DNA from: Halorussus gelatinilyticus | Lineage (GTDB): Archaea; Halobacteriota; Halobacteria; Halobacteriales; Haladaptataceae | DNA length: 64,000 nucleotides | Assembly: GCF_023238445.1 (NCBI RefSeq) | Contig: NZ_CP096658.1 | Span: forward strand, 3,286,001-3,350,000 | Direction: 5' to 3' | Part shown: positions 16,998 to 25,086 of the stretch, one piece after another | How the letters are laid out: every line of letters starts with the position of its first letter | Position numbering within the stretch: position 1 is the stretch's first letter | Program-made: the position numbers and the translations under genes | Notes under the pieces: model-generated | Seen by the model: only the letters and a program-made list of their open reading frames with translations | Databases searched by the model: none | Told to the model about the DNA's origin: nothing

Positions 16998-17058
16998 CCA
17001 CGCCGTCCTTTAGCTTTCCCTTTGGCGGGCACTCAGGGCGTTCCGCTCCCGACTGCCC

Positions 17059-17427
17059 CTACCGCCACGGCGGTTCGAGGTGGACGTGAAACAGTTTCTC
17101 GCAGTCCGCTTCGCCGCAGACCGGGCAGCTCTCGGCGTCCGGTTCCCGGCCCTCCGACTCCGCGGTTCCGGCGCGCGGGTCGGCGGCCGCGATCACCCGC
17201 GACCCGGCGTGGCCGAGTTCGTAGCCGCCGTCGGCCTCCCGGACGAAGTACGAGCAGAGCTTCGTCAGGTGGTAGTTGAACTTCCCGGTGTCCCGAATCC
17301 CCGCGCGCTTCCGGAGTTCGGTGAACGACAGCGGGCCGTCGGCTTCCGCGAGTTCGCGCAGGATGGAGACTCGAATCTCGTTGCCGAGGACGTCGAGCGC
17401 GTCGGTCACGTCTCCCGAGTTCGCCAT
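17059..17427 (-). CDS. ArsR-like winged-helix regulator with C-terminal Cys motif
   Basis: A 122-residue protein. Residues 5-80 form an ArsR/HTH_20-type winged helix (DVTDALDVLGNEIRVSILRELAEADGPLSFTELRKRAG, then GKFNYHLTKL). The C-terminus carries CPVCGEADCEKLFHVHLEPPW, a likely zinc-binding tail. I chose the ATG at 17427; a TTG nine codons upstream is the alternative. A TTATAC element near 17473 on the minus strand could be its promoter. It precedes acyl-CoA dehydrogenase 1, but whether it regulates that gene is unknown. Confidence 0.8.
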   Translation of the reverse strand: MANSGDVTDALDVLGNEIRVSILRELAEADGPLSFTELRKRAGIRDTGKFNYHLTKLCSYFVREADGGYELGHAGSRVIAAADPRAGTAESEGREPDAESCPVCGEADCEKLFHVHLEPPWR

Positions 17428-17525
17428 GCGAGTCAGTTGCTCGCGCCAGCCCAATCAATCCCACGAAGAAGTATAATCACGTCTACAGAACTCCGGTTCG
17501 CCGAACGCTGAAGCCGTCGCCGGTC

Positions 17526-18815
17526 GTGGCTCCCGACGTGACTGGATTCGAGTTCTCCGAGTCGGTCCGGCGTCGGGTCGCCGTCTTCCGGAACCGGGCG
17601 TTTCGTCGCCTCTTGGCGGGTCGAACCCTGAGCGTCCTCGGTGACGGGTTCTACGCCGTCGCCGCGATGTGGTTGGTCTACGACCTCTCCGGTTCGACCG
17701 CGTACACCGGTCTCGCCGGATTTTTGACTCGCGTACCCGGCGTCCTGAAGGCGTTCGTCGGGCCGCTCGTGGACCGCTTTCCGCTCGGGCGAACTATCAC
17801 GCTGTCGGAGGTCGCACAGGGACTGCTCGTGCTCGTCGTGCCGGTCGCGGCGGCGACAGGCCACCTGTCGGTCTGGGTCGTGTTAGTCGCCATGCCCCTG
17901 CTCTCGCTGGCGAACCTGTTCGCGGGACCCGCCCAGAACGCGGCGGTGCCCCACCTCGTCGCCGACGAGGAGATGGTCCGGGCCAACTCCGCCGCCAAAG
18001 TCGTCGGGAAGACGGTGGACGCCGCGGCCCGCGGCGTGGCGGGCGCGGTCGTGGCCGCGACGAGCGCCGTCGCGCTCTACGTCGTGGACGCCGCGACGTT
18101 CGTCCTCGCCGGAACCGTCTTCGCCTCGCTGTCGATTCCGTCTCGTGGGGGCGACCCGGACGCGAGCCTCGACTTCGAGCGCTATCTCACCGACCTCCGG
18201 GAGGGCGTCGGCGTCGTCTCCGGGTCCGTCGTCGGGTCGATGCTCGCCGGGAGTTTGCTGGCGAACTTCCTGACGGGGGTCGCGCTCGCCGTCCTTCCCG
18301 CGTTCGCAGACGCTGTGGGTGGGGCCGAGACCTACGGACTGCTACTCGCCGGGATGACCGTCGGAAGCGTCGTCGGGGCGATGCTGGCGGCCGCGGTGGA
18401 CGGAATCCCACTCGGTCGAACGGTCGTGGTCGGCTTCGTCCTCTCGGGACTGGCGTGGGTCGGTGCGGTCGCGCTCCCCGGCGAACTCCTCACGGTCGCG
18501 CTGTTCGCGGCCTCGCGGGTGCCCGTCGGCGTCTACAACGTATCGGCGTCGGCGACGCTCCAGACCGGCGTCCCCGACGGCCTCCTCGGTCGCGTGACGG
18601 CGCTCGTCGGGAGCGCGTCGAGCCTCGTGCTACCGGGCGGGATGCTACTCGGCGGCTTTCTTGGCTCCCGATTCGGCAGTCGAGCGGTGATGCTCGCCGG
18701 CGGGGTCGGTTCGGTCCTGTTGGCGGCGTACTGGTCGCTCGTCCCCTCGCTTCGGACCTTCGGGCCACCGGCCTCGGTGTCGTCGGGCGAGTTCGGCGGG
18801 TCGGACCTCGGTTAG
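17526..18815 (+). CDS. MFS transporter
   Basis: A 429-residue polytopic membrane protein with about 12 transmembrane segments. The N-terminal FRNRAFRRLLAGRTLSVLGDGFYAVAAMWLVYDL and the DRFPLGRTI loop after helix 2 are typical of MFS exporters of the enterobactin-exporter/DHA3 type. The interior has GPAQNAAVPHLV near residue 140. The substrate is unknown; drug or metabolite efflux is the family default. The start is GTG. The gene runs divergently from the ArsR-like regulator, and their stop and start regions share a short promoter with an imperfect GTTCGCCGAAC repeat. Confidence 0.85.
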   Translation: MAPDVTGFEFSESVRRRVAVFRNRAFRRLLAGRTLSVLGDGFYAVAAMWLVYDLSGSTAYTGLAGFLTRVPGVLKAFVGPLVDRFPLGRTITLSEVAQGLLVLVVPVAAATGHLSVWVVLVAMPLLSLANLFAGPAQNAAVPHLVADEEMVRANSAAKVVGKTVDAAARGVAGAVVAATSAVALYVVDAATFVLAGTVFASLSIPSRGGDPDASLDFERYLTDLREGVGVVSGSVVGSMLAGSLLANFLTGVALAVLPAFADAVGGAETYGLLLAGMTVGSVVGAMLAAAVDGIPLGRTVVVGFVLSGLAWVGAVALPGELLTVALFAASRVPVGVYNVSASATLQTGVPDGLLGRVTALVGSASSLVLPGGMLLGGFLGSRFGSRAVMLAGGVGSVLLAAYWSLVPSLRTFGPPASVSSGEFGGSDLG

Positions 18816-19132
18816 AACAGCTTCTTGCGAACGTCGTTGGCGGTGACAGCGCCCTGCACCAGCCACGACGCGGCGGGGTGTTTCGGCGCGACGCTGGCCG
18901 CACCGAGCAGGAGGAAGGCCCGCTTTGGCTTCCCGTTCCGGAGCGCGAGCGCGGCCTGCACGACGAAGGACGCGACGTTGAGTCTGTCTTTCCGGACGTT
19001 GAGCGGTTTGCCGACCAGTACCTTCGCGGCGTCTTTCGGCGTCGGAATCACGTTCGTCACGACGCCGTGCGCGAGAATAAGCGTTGGGCCGGTCGTCGCC
19101 CGGCGAGTTCGGTCGGAACGTCGCCGGTCCAT
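18812..19132 (-). CDS. small basic haloarchaeal protein of unknown function
   Basis: A 106-residue basic protein from the ATG at 19132 (a GTG three codons upstream is possible). Two amphipathic stretches, LNVASFVVQAALALRNGKPKRAFLLLGAASVAPKHPAASWLVQGAVTAND, look helical, and the terminus is VRKKLF. The high positive charge is unusual in an acidic haloarchaeal proteome and suggests nucleic-acid or membrane contact. The stop overlaps the MFS stop on the other strand. I do not recognise the family. Confidence 0.5.
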   Translation of the reverse strand: MDRRRSDRTRRATTGPTLILAHGVVTNVIPTPKDAAKVLVGKPLNVRKDRLNVASFVVQAALALRNGKPKRAFLLLGAASVAPKHPAASWLVQGAVTANDVRKKLF

Positions 19133-19178
19133 TCGCGCCACGGGGAGACCCTCGGGTCGCTCGCCTCCAAGCGGCGGT

Positions 19179-19194
19179 AAATGCTACTGCATTT
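19179..19194. promoter_or_regulatory. perfect 16-bp inverted repeat upstream of squalene synthase
   Basis: AAATGC-TACT-GCATTT, arms of six with a 4-nt centre. It sits just upstream of the TATA-like AGTTTTTCAA (about 19200-19209), which serves the ATG at 19237. This is the place of an upstream activator site or an operator shared with the divergent small gene. Confidence 0.45.
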
Positions 19195-19236
19195 GCTCAA
19201 GTTTTTCAATCTCGCGTCCTTAGGACCCAAAAGTCC

Positions 19237-20322
19237 ATGGACACGGAGCCGCCCACCGAGCGCCCTGTTGACGCCGACATCGACTGGTGTTTCGACGCCG
19301 TCCAGGGCGTTTCGCGAACGTTCGCCATCACTATCGACGTGCTGGAGGAACCGATGGCCTCCTACATCTGCGTCGGCTATCTGCTCTGTCGCGTCGCCGA
19401 CACGGTCGAGGACGCCGGTCACATCCCGCCCGACGAGCAGTCGCGTCTCCTCTCGCTCTACGACGACGCGCTCGACCCGGAGGACGAGACCGACATCGAG
19501 GAGTTCCAGCGCGCAGTCGAACCGTGGCTCCCCGCGAACGCCGAGGGCGTGGACGCCGACGAAGTGGGCGACGAGGCCGACTGGAACGTCGTCGCCGAGT
19601 CGCCCCGCGTCGTCGCCACCTTCCGGTCGCTCGGCGAGGACGCCCAGTCGGCCATCTACCCGCCCGTCAGCGAACTCGTCACCGGGATGGCCGAGTTCGT
19701 GGACCGATACGCCGACGACGGCGGTCTCCGTATCCACACCATCGACGAGTTAGAGGAGTACTGCTGGTACGCCGCCGGGACGGTCGGCGAACTCATCACG
19801 AACCTGCTCGCCCAAGACGTGGACGACCGCCGGGCCGAAATCATGCGCGCCAACGCCCGCGGCTTCGCGCTCCTGCTCCAACTGGTCAACGTCGCCAAGG
19901 ACGTGTCCGACGACTTCCGCGAGGAGAACAACGTCTACCTCCCGGCCGCGTGGCTCCGGGAGTACGGCGTCAGTCCCGCGAACGTCACTCACCCGGAGAA
20001 CCACACCGCGGTCGCGGGGGTCATCCAGCGCGTGACCCGCCACGCGCGGGGCTACATGGACGACGCCCAACGTTACCTCGAAGCCCTTCCCGAGTCGCGG
20101 GGCAACACCGTCGAAGCGTGGGCCATCCCCTTCCTGCTCGCTGTCGGCACCAGCCGTGAACTGCTGGAGCGCCCCGAGGATGTCGTGGAAGAGGGCGGCG
20201 TGAAGGTCTCGCGCGCCGAGGTCGTGGGCCTGATTCAGTTGTTCAAGTCCGGCAACGTCGAGCGCGAGCGAATCGGAGAACTGCGGTCCCAACTGGAAGA
20301 CGAACCGTTCTCGCCGTCGTGA
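19237..20322 (+). CDS. squalene/phytoene synthase family protein (squalene synthase-like)
   Basis: A 361-residue isoprenoid synthase that condenses two prenyl diphosphates head to head. It has the VSRTFAITIDVLEEPM segment, the first Asp motif CRVADTVEDAG near residue 55 and the second, NVAKDVSDDFREENNVYLP, near residue 225. The VSRTFA start and the spacing resemble squalene synthases more than CrtB, so squalene is my preferred product; phytoene remains possible. The ATG at 19237 is chosen because the TATA-like element is about 30 nt upstream. A longer in-frame start would lie within the promoter. Confidence 0.88.
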   Translation: MDTEPPTERPVDADIDWCFDAVQGVSRTFAITIDVLEEPMASYICVGYLLCRVADTVEDAGHIPPDEQSRLLSLYDDALDPEDETDIEEFQRAVEPWLPANAEGVDADEVGDEADWNVVAESPRVVATFRSLGEDAQSAIYPPVSELVTGMAEFVDRYADDGGLRIHTIDELEEYCWYAAGTVGELITNLLAQDVDDRRAEIMRANARGFALLLQLVNVAKDVSDDFREENNVYLPAAWLREYGVSPANVTHPENHTAVAGVIQRVTRHARGYMDDAQRYLEALPESRGNTVEAWAIPFLLAVGTSRELLERPEDVVEEGGVKVSRAEVVGLIQLFKSGNVERERIGELRSQLEDEPFSPS

Positions 20323-20323
20323 G

Positions 20324-21103
20324 CTACCCGTCGAGGACCTCGACGAGTCGCGCGACTCGTTCTCGAATCACCGCCGAGTCGTCGCTATCGACCGCCTGCC
20401 GAAGCGCCGCGGTCGCTTCGACCGCGGTCTCGAACTCGGCGAGCGCGTCGTCCGCGCGGTCGGGCAGGTCTCCAAGTCGGTCGGTCCGGTCGGCGAGGGT
20501 CGGAGCCAGCGCCCTCGTCGGGTCCGTGTTCGCCTCCCGAAGGTTCCGGTAGTAGACGAACTCCTCCTTGAGGTTCCGGAATCGCTCGCGCTGGTCGGCG
20601 TCGAGGTCGTCTACGTCGGGCATCCCGTCGTCCGCCGTCATGTCCCGAATCTCCGCGGCGATGGTCTCGATTTTCTCGTCTATCTCCTCCTCGCGGTTGG
20701 CCCCGTCGTCGTCCAGTGCCTCGGCGTCGAGGCGCTCGATTTCCGCCGCGAGAGCGTCGGCGGCGACGCGCCATCGCTCGCTCGTCAGTTCGCGGTCGGC
20801 CTCGGGGTCGAACAGCACCGCCACCGAGTCGCCGTCGCACTCGACCGCGCCCGCGGCGTCGAGCGACGAGAGGCGTTCTTCGGCGCGTTCGGCGTCCGGC
20901 AGGTCGTCGTCCGACGACTCCCCGTTCGACGGTTCGGGGTTCCCCAGACCCGCGAGGGCGTTGGCCCGCGGGACGGTCGCCGCGCCGTCGGCGACCGAGA
21001 GACAGTTCGGGAGGCAGGCGTCGAGAATAGCTCGGTAGGCGTCCTGCCAGTCAGCGTCGGTGTTCGTGCCGGTGTCCGTCTCGAACGCCGGGGAATCGTC
21101 CAT
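20324..21103 (-). CDS. acidic, helix-rich haloarchaeal protein
   Basis: A 259-residue protein, very acidic, with long predicted helices: residues 100-170 (ERWRVAADALAAEIERLDAEALDDDG and REEEIDEKIETIAAEIRDM) could form a coiled coil. CLPNCLSVADG near residue 30 contains a CxxxC pair. No membrane segment or enzyme motif is seen. It is convergent with the squalene synthase (one base between stop codons) and co-oriented with the hydroxyacyl-CoA dehydrogenase. Function unknown. Confidence 0.65.
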   Translation of the reverse strand: MDDSPAFETDTGTNTDADWQDAYRAILDACLPNCLSVADGAATVPRANALAGLGNPEPSNGESSDDDLPDAERAEERLSSLDAAGAVECDGDSVAVLFDPEADRELTSERWRVAADALAAEIERLDAEALDDDGANREEEIDEKIETIAAEIRDMTADDGMPDVDDLDADQRERFRNLKEEFVYYRNLREANTDPTRALAPTLADRTDRLGDLPDRADDALAEFETAVEATAALRQAVDSDDSAVIRERVARLVEVLDG

Positions 21104-21137
21104 ACGACCGACTCGAACGTCGGACCCTTAGTCGTTG

Positions 21138-21998
21138 TCAGTACTCGTAGAATCCTGCCCCGGTCTTCTTCCCGAGGTCGCCGGCATCGACCTTGCGCTT
21201 GAGGAGGTAGGCCGGTTTGTAGCGGTCGCCCAACTCCTCGTGGAGCGTCTCGCTGGCGTCAAGACAGATGTCGAGTCCGATGTGGTCGGCGAGTTCGAGC
21301 GGTCCCATCGGGACGTTCGTGCCGAGTTTCATCCCCGTGTCGATGTCCTCCTTGGTGGCGACGCCCTCGTCGTAGGCCCGGATGCCCTCGTTTATCCACG
21401 GCATCAGGATGCGGTTGGTGACGAACCCCGGCTTGTCGTCGGACTCCCACGTCTCCTTGCCGAGGTCCTCGGCCAGCGCGTGAGCGAACTCGACCACGTC
21501 CCCGTCGGTCTTCTCGCCGACGACGACCTCGACGCCCGTCATCACCGGCACGGGGTTCATGAAGTGCAGACCGACGATCTGCTCCTCGCGGTCGGTCACC
21601 GAGGCGATGGTCGTGATGGAGAGCGTCGAGGTGTTGGTGGCCAGAATCACGTCCTCCGGAATCGCGTCGTCCAAGTCCGCGAAGATGTCCTGCTTGATGT
21701 CCATGTTCTCGACGGCGGCCTCCACCACGAAGTCGCAGTCCGCGAGGTCTGCGAGGTCGGTGGTGCCCGCGATGCGGTCGAGGGTCGCCTCGGCCTCGTC
21801 CTCCGAGATTTTGTCCTTGCTCACGAACCGGTCGAGGCTGTCCTCGATGGAGTCGAAGCCGTTCTGCACGAACTCCTCCTCGACGTCGCGCATCACCACG
21901 TCGTAGCCCGACTGGGCCGTGACCTGCGCGATGCCGCTGCCCATCGTGCCCGCGCCGACGACGCCGATACTCTCTACGCTATCGAGCGTGCGTACCAT
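21138..21998 (-). CDS. 3-hydroxyacyl-CoA dehydrogenase
   Basis: A 286-residue NAD-dependent enzyme of beta-oxidation. The Rossmann fingerprint is VGAGTMGSGIAQVTAQSGYDV at residues 13-33; EAAVENMDIKQDIF and NTSTLSIT follow. GLHFMNPVPVM carries the catalytic His, and the C-terminal KPGFVTNRILMPWINEG domain completes the fold. It is full length for a stand-alone (not hydratase-fused) enzyme. The start region holds GCAA-TTC-TTGC 5 nt upstream, matching both acyl-CoA dehydrogenase genes here. It is divergent from the histidine kinase. Confidence 0.93.
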   Translation of the reverse strand: MVRTLDSVESIGVVGAGTMGSGIAQVTAQSGYDVVMRDVEEEFVQNGFDSIEDSLDRFVSKDKISEDEAEATLDRIAGTTDLADLADCDFVVEAAVENMDIKQDIFADLDDAIPEDVILATNTSTLSITTIASVTDREEQIVGLHFMNPVPVMTGVEVVVGEKTDGDVVEFAHALAEDLGKETWESDDKPGFVTNRILMPWINEGIRAYDEGVATKEDIDTGMKLGTNVPMGPLELADHIGLDICLDASETLHEELGDRYKPAYLLKRKVDAGDLGKKTGAGFYEY

Positions 21999-22003
21999 GC
22001 TCG

Positions 22004-22014
22004 GCAATTCTTGC
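22004..22014. promoter_or_regulatory. GCAA-N3-TTGC inverted repeat at the hydroxyacyl-CoA dehydrogenase start
   Basis: GCAA-TTC-TTGC lies 5 nt upstream of the start codon at 21998. A CTTACG TATA-like element follows about 30 nt upstream of the start on the minus strand, so the repeat covers the predicted transcription start. Third member of the motif set with 16983 and 43799. Confidence 0.6.
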
Positions 22015-22113
22015 GGTCGGGCCGTAAGCCTACCGAAGTCGGCGGTCCGTTTCGGACACCGGCCGATACGTTCGCCGCGTGAGCATTTAGTGGCCCGGCG
22101 TCGTAAGGCAAGT

Positions 22114-24108
22114 ATGGGCACGTCGGGAGAGCCGAGCGTCACGCTGGAGGACGTCGAGCGGGTGTTCGAGGAGTCCGACCACGGGACCCCGCTGACGGTC
22201 CGCGAAGTCGCGGCCGAACTCGACTGTCCGCACCGGAGCGCCGAGCGGAACCTGACCGAACTCGCCACGCGCGGGGAACTCGAAACCAAGCGCATCGGCG
22301 ACGAGCGCATCTGGTGGCGGGCCGCGGAACCCGACCCGACCGACGGCGGTGACGGTGCCGGCCCCGACGACGGCACCGAGTACGACGACGCCGACCGCTG
22401 GGACGCGGTCGTCGAGCGCATCACCGACGCCTTCTACGCGCTCGACGACGAGTGGCGGTTCACCCACCTCAACGAGCGGGCCGAGGAGATTCTCCAGCGC
22501 TCGGAAGACGAACTGCTCGGCGAGCGCATCTGGGACGAGTTCCCGGAGTCCGCCGACGGCTTCGTCTGGGAGAAGTACCACGAGGCGATGGAGAACCAGT
22601 CGCCCGTCGATTTCGACCTCTACTACGAACCGCTCGACGTGTGGGCCGAAATCAACGCCTACCCCTCCGAGACGGGGCTGTCGGTGTACTTCGTGGACAT
22701 CTCCGAGCGCGTCGAGACCGAGCGGGAACTCAGTCGCTACCGGCGCATCATCGAGACGGTCAACGACGGCGTGTACACCGTGAACCCGGAGGGCAACTTC
22801 ACGATGGTCAACGAGGCGTACGCCGAGATGGTCGGCTACGACCGCGAGGACCTCCTCGGCGAACCGGTCTCGACGGTCGTCGCCGACGACGTGGCCGCGA
22901 CCGCGCGCGAAATCGAGGCCGACCAACTGGCGGGCGAGTGCGACACCCCGACCCTCGAAGCCGAACTCCGGACCGCCGAGGGCGACACCATCGTCGCCGA
23001 AGCGACGTTCGCCCTGCTATCGCTCGAAGACGACGAGTACGAGCGCATCGCCGTCGTCCGCGACGTGACCGAACGCAGGGAGTACGAGCGGAAAATCGAG
23101 GAGCAACGCGAACGCTACCGGAGGCTGGTGGAGGCCGCGCCCGTGGCGATTCTGACCTGCGACGCGGACGGGCGCATCGCGCTGGCCAACGAGGCCGCGG
23201 CCGCGCTGTTCGAGACCGAGGGGGAACTGGTCGGCACCTCGTTGCTGGACTTCGTCCACGACGACGACAGGGCCGGGGCCGCCGACCGACTCCACTCGGT
23301 CCTCGAAAGCCGAGAGGCCGTCCCCTCGACCGAGACGAAACTCCGGACCGCCGGCGGTGCGGTCCGCCACGCCATCACCACGAGCGTCCCCATCACTCGC
23401 GACTGCGAACCCGCGGTGCAGGTCGTGCTGACCGACATCACCGAGCGGAAGCGATACGAGGAGCGACTCAACGAGACGGTCGCGGAGTTAGAGCGGTCGA
23501 ACGAGCGCCTCGACAGGTTCGCCAGCATGTTGGCCCACGAGCTCCGCAACCCACTGAACGTCGCCGAGATATACGCCGACCAGATATCGTCCGCGGACTC
23601 CGAGGCGCTACGGCAGGTCACCGACGCGCTCGACCGCATCGAGGAGATGATAGCCGTGCTGTTGGTGCTGGCGAAGGGCAGCGACGTCGCCGAGTGCCAG
23701 CAGGCGGTCCCGCTCGACGGGGTGGCGACGGAGGCGTGGAGCAGACTCGACACCGACGGGGCGACCCTCGACGTGGACGCGCGTCGGACGATTAGCGGGG
23801 ACCACAACCCCGTCCACCACCTCTTCGAGAACCTCTTTCGTAACGCGCTGAAACACGCCGGCGAGGGCGTCACGGTCCGCGTCGGCGACCTCGACGCGGG
23901 ATTCTACGTCGAAGACGACGGGGACGGCATCCCCGACGCGGAGCGCGAGGCCGTCTTCGAGGCGGGCCACTCCTCCGACGACGGGTTAGGTCTCGGTCTG
24001 ACCTACGTCGCGCGACTCGCCGAGGCCTACGACTGGACGGTAGAAATCACCGAGAGCGAGGCGGGCGGCGCGCGCTTCGAGTTCACCGGCATCGAGTTCG
24101 CCGAGTAG
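22114..24108 (+). CDS. PAS-domain sensor histidine kinase with N-terminal winged helix
   Basis: A 664-residue soluble sensor kinase. Residues 5-70 form a winged-helix domain (PLTVREVAAELDCPHRSAERNLTELATRGELETK). Three PAS-like domains follow (about 90-205, 210-325, 335-445). The HisKA box is MLAHELRNPLNVAEIY with phospho-acceptor His475, and the HATPase domain has NLFRNALKHA, DDGDGIPD and GLGLGLTYV. No transmembrane segment is present, so it senses a cytoplasmic signal. No response regulator is adjacent. The N-terminal HTH fused to a kinase is a haloarchaeal (HTR/HK-like) theme and could allow direct DNA contact. Confidence 0.9.
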   Translation: MGTSGEPSVTLEDVERVFEESDHGTPLTVREVAAELDCPHRSAERNLTELATRGELETKRIGDERIWWRAAEPDPTDGGDGAGPDDGTEYDDADRWDAVVERITDAFYALDDEWRFTHLNERAEEILQRSEDELLGERIWDEFPESADGFVWEKYHEAMENQSPVDFDLYYEPLDVWAEINAYPSETGLSVYFVDISERVETERELSRYRRIIETVNDGVYTVNPEGNFTMVNEAYAEMVGYDREDLLGEPVSTVVADDVAATAREIEADQLAGECDTPTLEAELRTAEGDTIVAEATFALLSLEDDEYERIAVVRDVTERREYERKIEEQRERYRRLVEAAPVAILTCDADGRIALANEAAAALFETEGELVGTSLLDFVHDDDRAGAADRLHSVLESREAVPSTETKLRTAGGAVRHAITTSVPITRDCEPAVQVVLTDITERKRYEERLNETVAELERSNERLDRFASMLAHELRNPLNVAEIYADQISSADSEALRQVTDALDRIEEMIAVLLVLAKGSDVAECQQAVPLDGVATEAWSRLDTDGATLDVDARRTISGDHNPVHHLFENLFRNALKHAGEGVTVRVGDLDAGFYVEDDGDGIPDAEREAVFEAGHSSDDGLGLGLTYVARLAEAYDWTVEITESEAGGARFEFTGIEFAE

Positions 24109-24109
24109 G

Positions 24110-24122
24110 TCGGCTTCGCCGA
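24110..24122 (+). terminator. hairpin after the histidine kinase gene
   Basis: TCGGC-TTC-GCCGA starts one base after the stop codon at 24108. Two further small hairpins follow: GGCCG-GTCTT-CGGCC at 24178-24192 and GTAGC-TTCA-GCTAC at 24201-24214. None has a T-run, so termination is only suggested. Confidence 0.35.
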
Positions 24123-24272
24123 GGAGTGAGTCAGTCGTCGGCGATTCGTCGTCGAGACCGCCCGCGTTCGGCGGTCCGGCCGGTCTTCGGCCGTATCTGT
24201 GTAGCTTCAGCTACGCTAGTCAAAACATTCAAGCCCCGGCAGTGTGAGTCCGAAACAAATCGGTGACGCCCC

Positions 24273-24941
24273 GTGAGCAACGAAGACGCCCCCGACGACG
24301 TAGACCCGCACGCGGTCGAACGACTGACCGACATTCACTTCGTCGGCCCGGCGACTGCGGAGGTGTTGGCCCGCGCGGAGTTCGACGCCACCGGCATCCC
24401 CGAGAAGACGGTCTCCTACGAGATGCTGCAGGACGCGGGCGTGAACCCCGGCGTCGCCACCCGACTCCGCAAGAAACACTCCCTCCACTGGTCGTTCGGC
24501 GGCGAGGAAGAGGACGACGACTCGCTCGAACGGCGCTCCGAGAAGGTCCGCGGATTGCAGGACGGCGAGCGCGCGTGGGTCGCCGCCAGTAGCGGCGACT
24601 GGGAGGACGAAGACCCCGAACCGACCGCCGAGGCGACGACCGGCGGCGACTGGAGTCCGAGCGACGCAGAGTCGCCCGCGAGCGGCGAGCCCGCCGAGGC
24701 GACGACCGACGGGAGCGGCGCGGCCGAGGCCGCCGAAGCGGCGTGGCGCGAGCGGAGCAGACCCGACCCCGTGACCGACGTGCCGGGCGTGGACGACCGC
24801 ATCGCCGAGATTCTGGCGAACGGCGGCATCACCTCGGTCCGGAGCCTCGCCACCGCCGACCCGGAACACGTCGCCGACTCGCTGGAACTCGACAGCGAAC
24901 TCGTCACCGAGTGGCGCGACGCCGCCCGGGACCTCGCCTGA
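24273..24941 (+). CDS. protein with N- and C-terminal helix-hairpin-helix-like domains
   Basis: A 222-residue acidic protein starting at GTG. Residues 15-60 (VERLTDIHFVGPATAEVLARAEFDATGI) and residues 165-222 (VTDVPGVDDRIAEILANGGITSVRSLATADPEHVADSLELDSELVTEWRDAA) both fit the helix-hairpin-helix pattern seen in RuvA-, RadA- and ligase-type DNA binders. The middle is a Glu/Ala/Thr-rich linker of about 80 residues, probably disordered. A DNA-binding or protein-docking role is likely; no catalytic domain is present. It ends at a short T-run (24943-24947). Confidence 0.75.
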   Translation: MSNEDAPDDVDPHAVERLTDIHFVGPATAEVLARAEFDATGIPEKTVSYEMLQDAGVNPGVATRLRKKHSLHWSFGGEEEDDDSLERRSEKVRGLQDGERAWVAASSGDWEDEDPEPTAEATTGGDWSPSDAESPASGEPAEATTDGSGAAEAAEAAWRERSRPDPVTDVPGVDDRIAEILANGGITSVRSLATADPEHVADSLELDSELVTEWRDAARDLA

Positions 24942-24942
24942 G

Positions 24943-24970
24943 TTTTTACTATCTGAGTAGTAAGTATACT
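24943..24970 (+). promoter_or_regulatory. T-run terminator and palindromic cluster upstream of the aldolase operon
   Basis: TTTTT at 24943-24947 ends the previous gene. Immediately after it lie TACTA-TCTGAG-TAGTA (24947-24962) and the 8-bp palindrome AGTATACT (24963-24970). The TACT/GAGTA words resemble TrmB half-sites but with a 4-nt spacer instead of 7-8. Confidence 0.4.
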
Positions 24971-25013
24971 CGCTGTCGAATCGCTCCCACGGCGCTTCTC
25001 GCGGTCGAAACGA

Positions 25014-25030
25014 TACTCTGGGAGCGAGTG
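25014..25030 (+). promoter_or_regulatory. TrmB-like box upstream of the aldolase-FBPase operon
   Basis: TACT-CTGGGAGC-GAGTG matches the published haloarchaeal TrmB motif TACT-N7/8-GAGTA except for the last base. It ends 26 bp upstream of the TATA-like ACTTATGC (25056-25063). TrmB is known to control sugar and gluconeogenesis genes in Halobacterium; that this copy is bound is an inference. Confidence 0.5.
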
Positions 25031-25055
25031 GCAGAGGCTTCGCTGACCAGTAGAC

Positions 25056-25063
25056 ACTTATGC
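25056..25063 (+). promoter_or_regulatory. TATA-like element of the aldolase-FBPase operon
   Basis: ACTTATGC is centred 27 nt before the ATG at 25087, predicting a leaderless mRNA. It supports that ATG over the in-frame start nine codons upstream, which lies inside this element. Confidence 0.5.
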
Positions 25064-25086
25064 GATGTTACCGCAGTTCGAAACGG

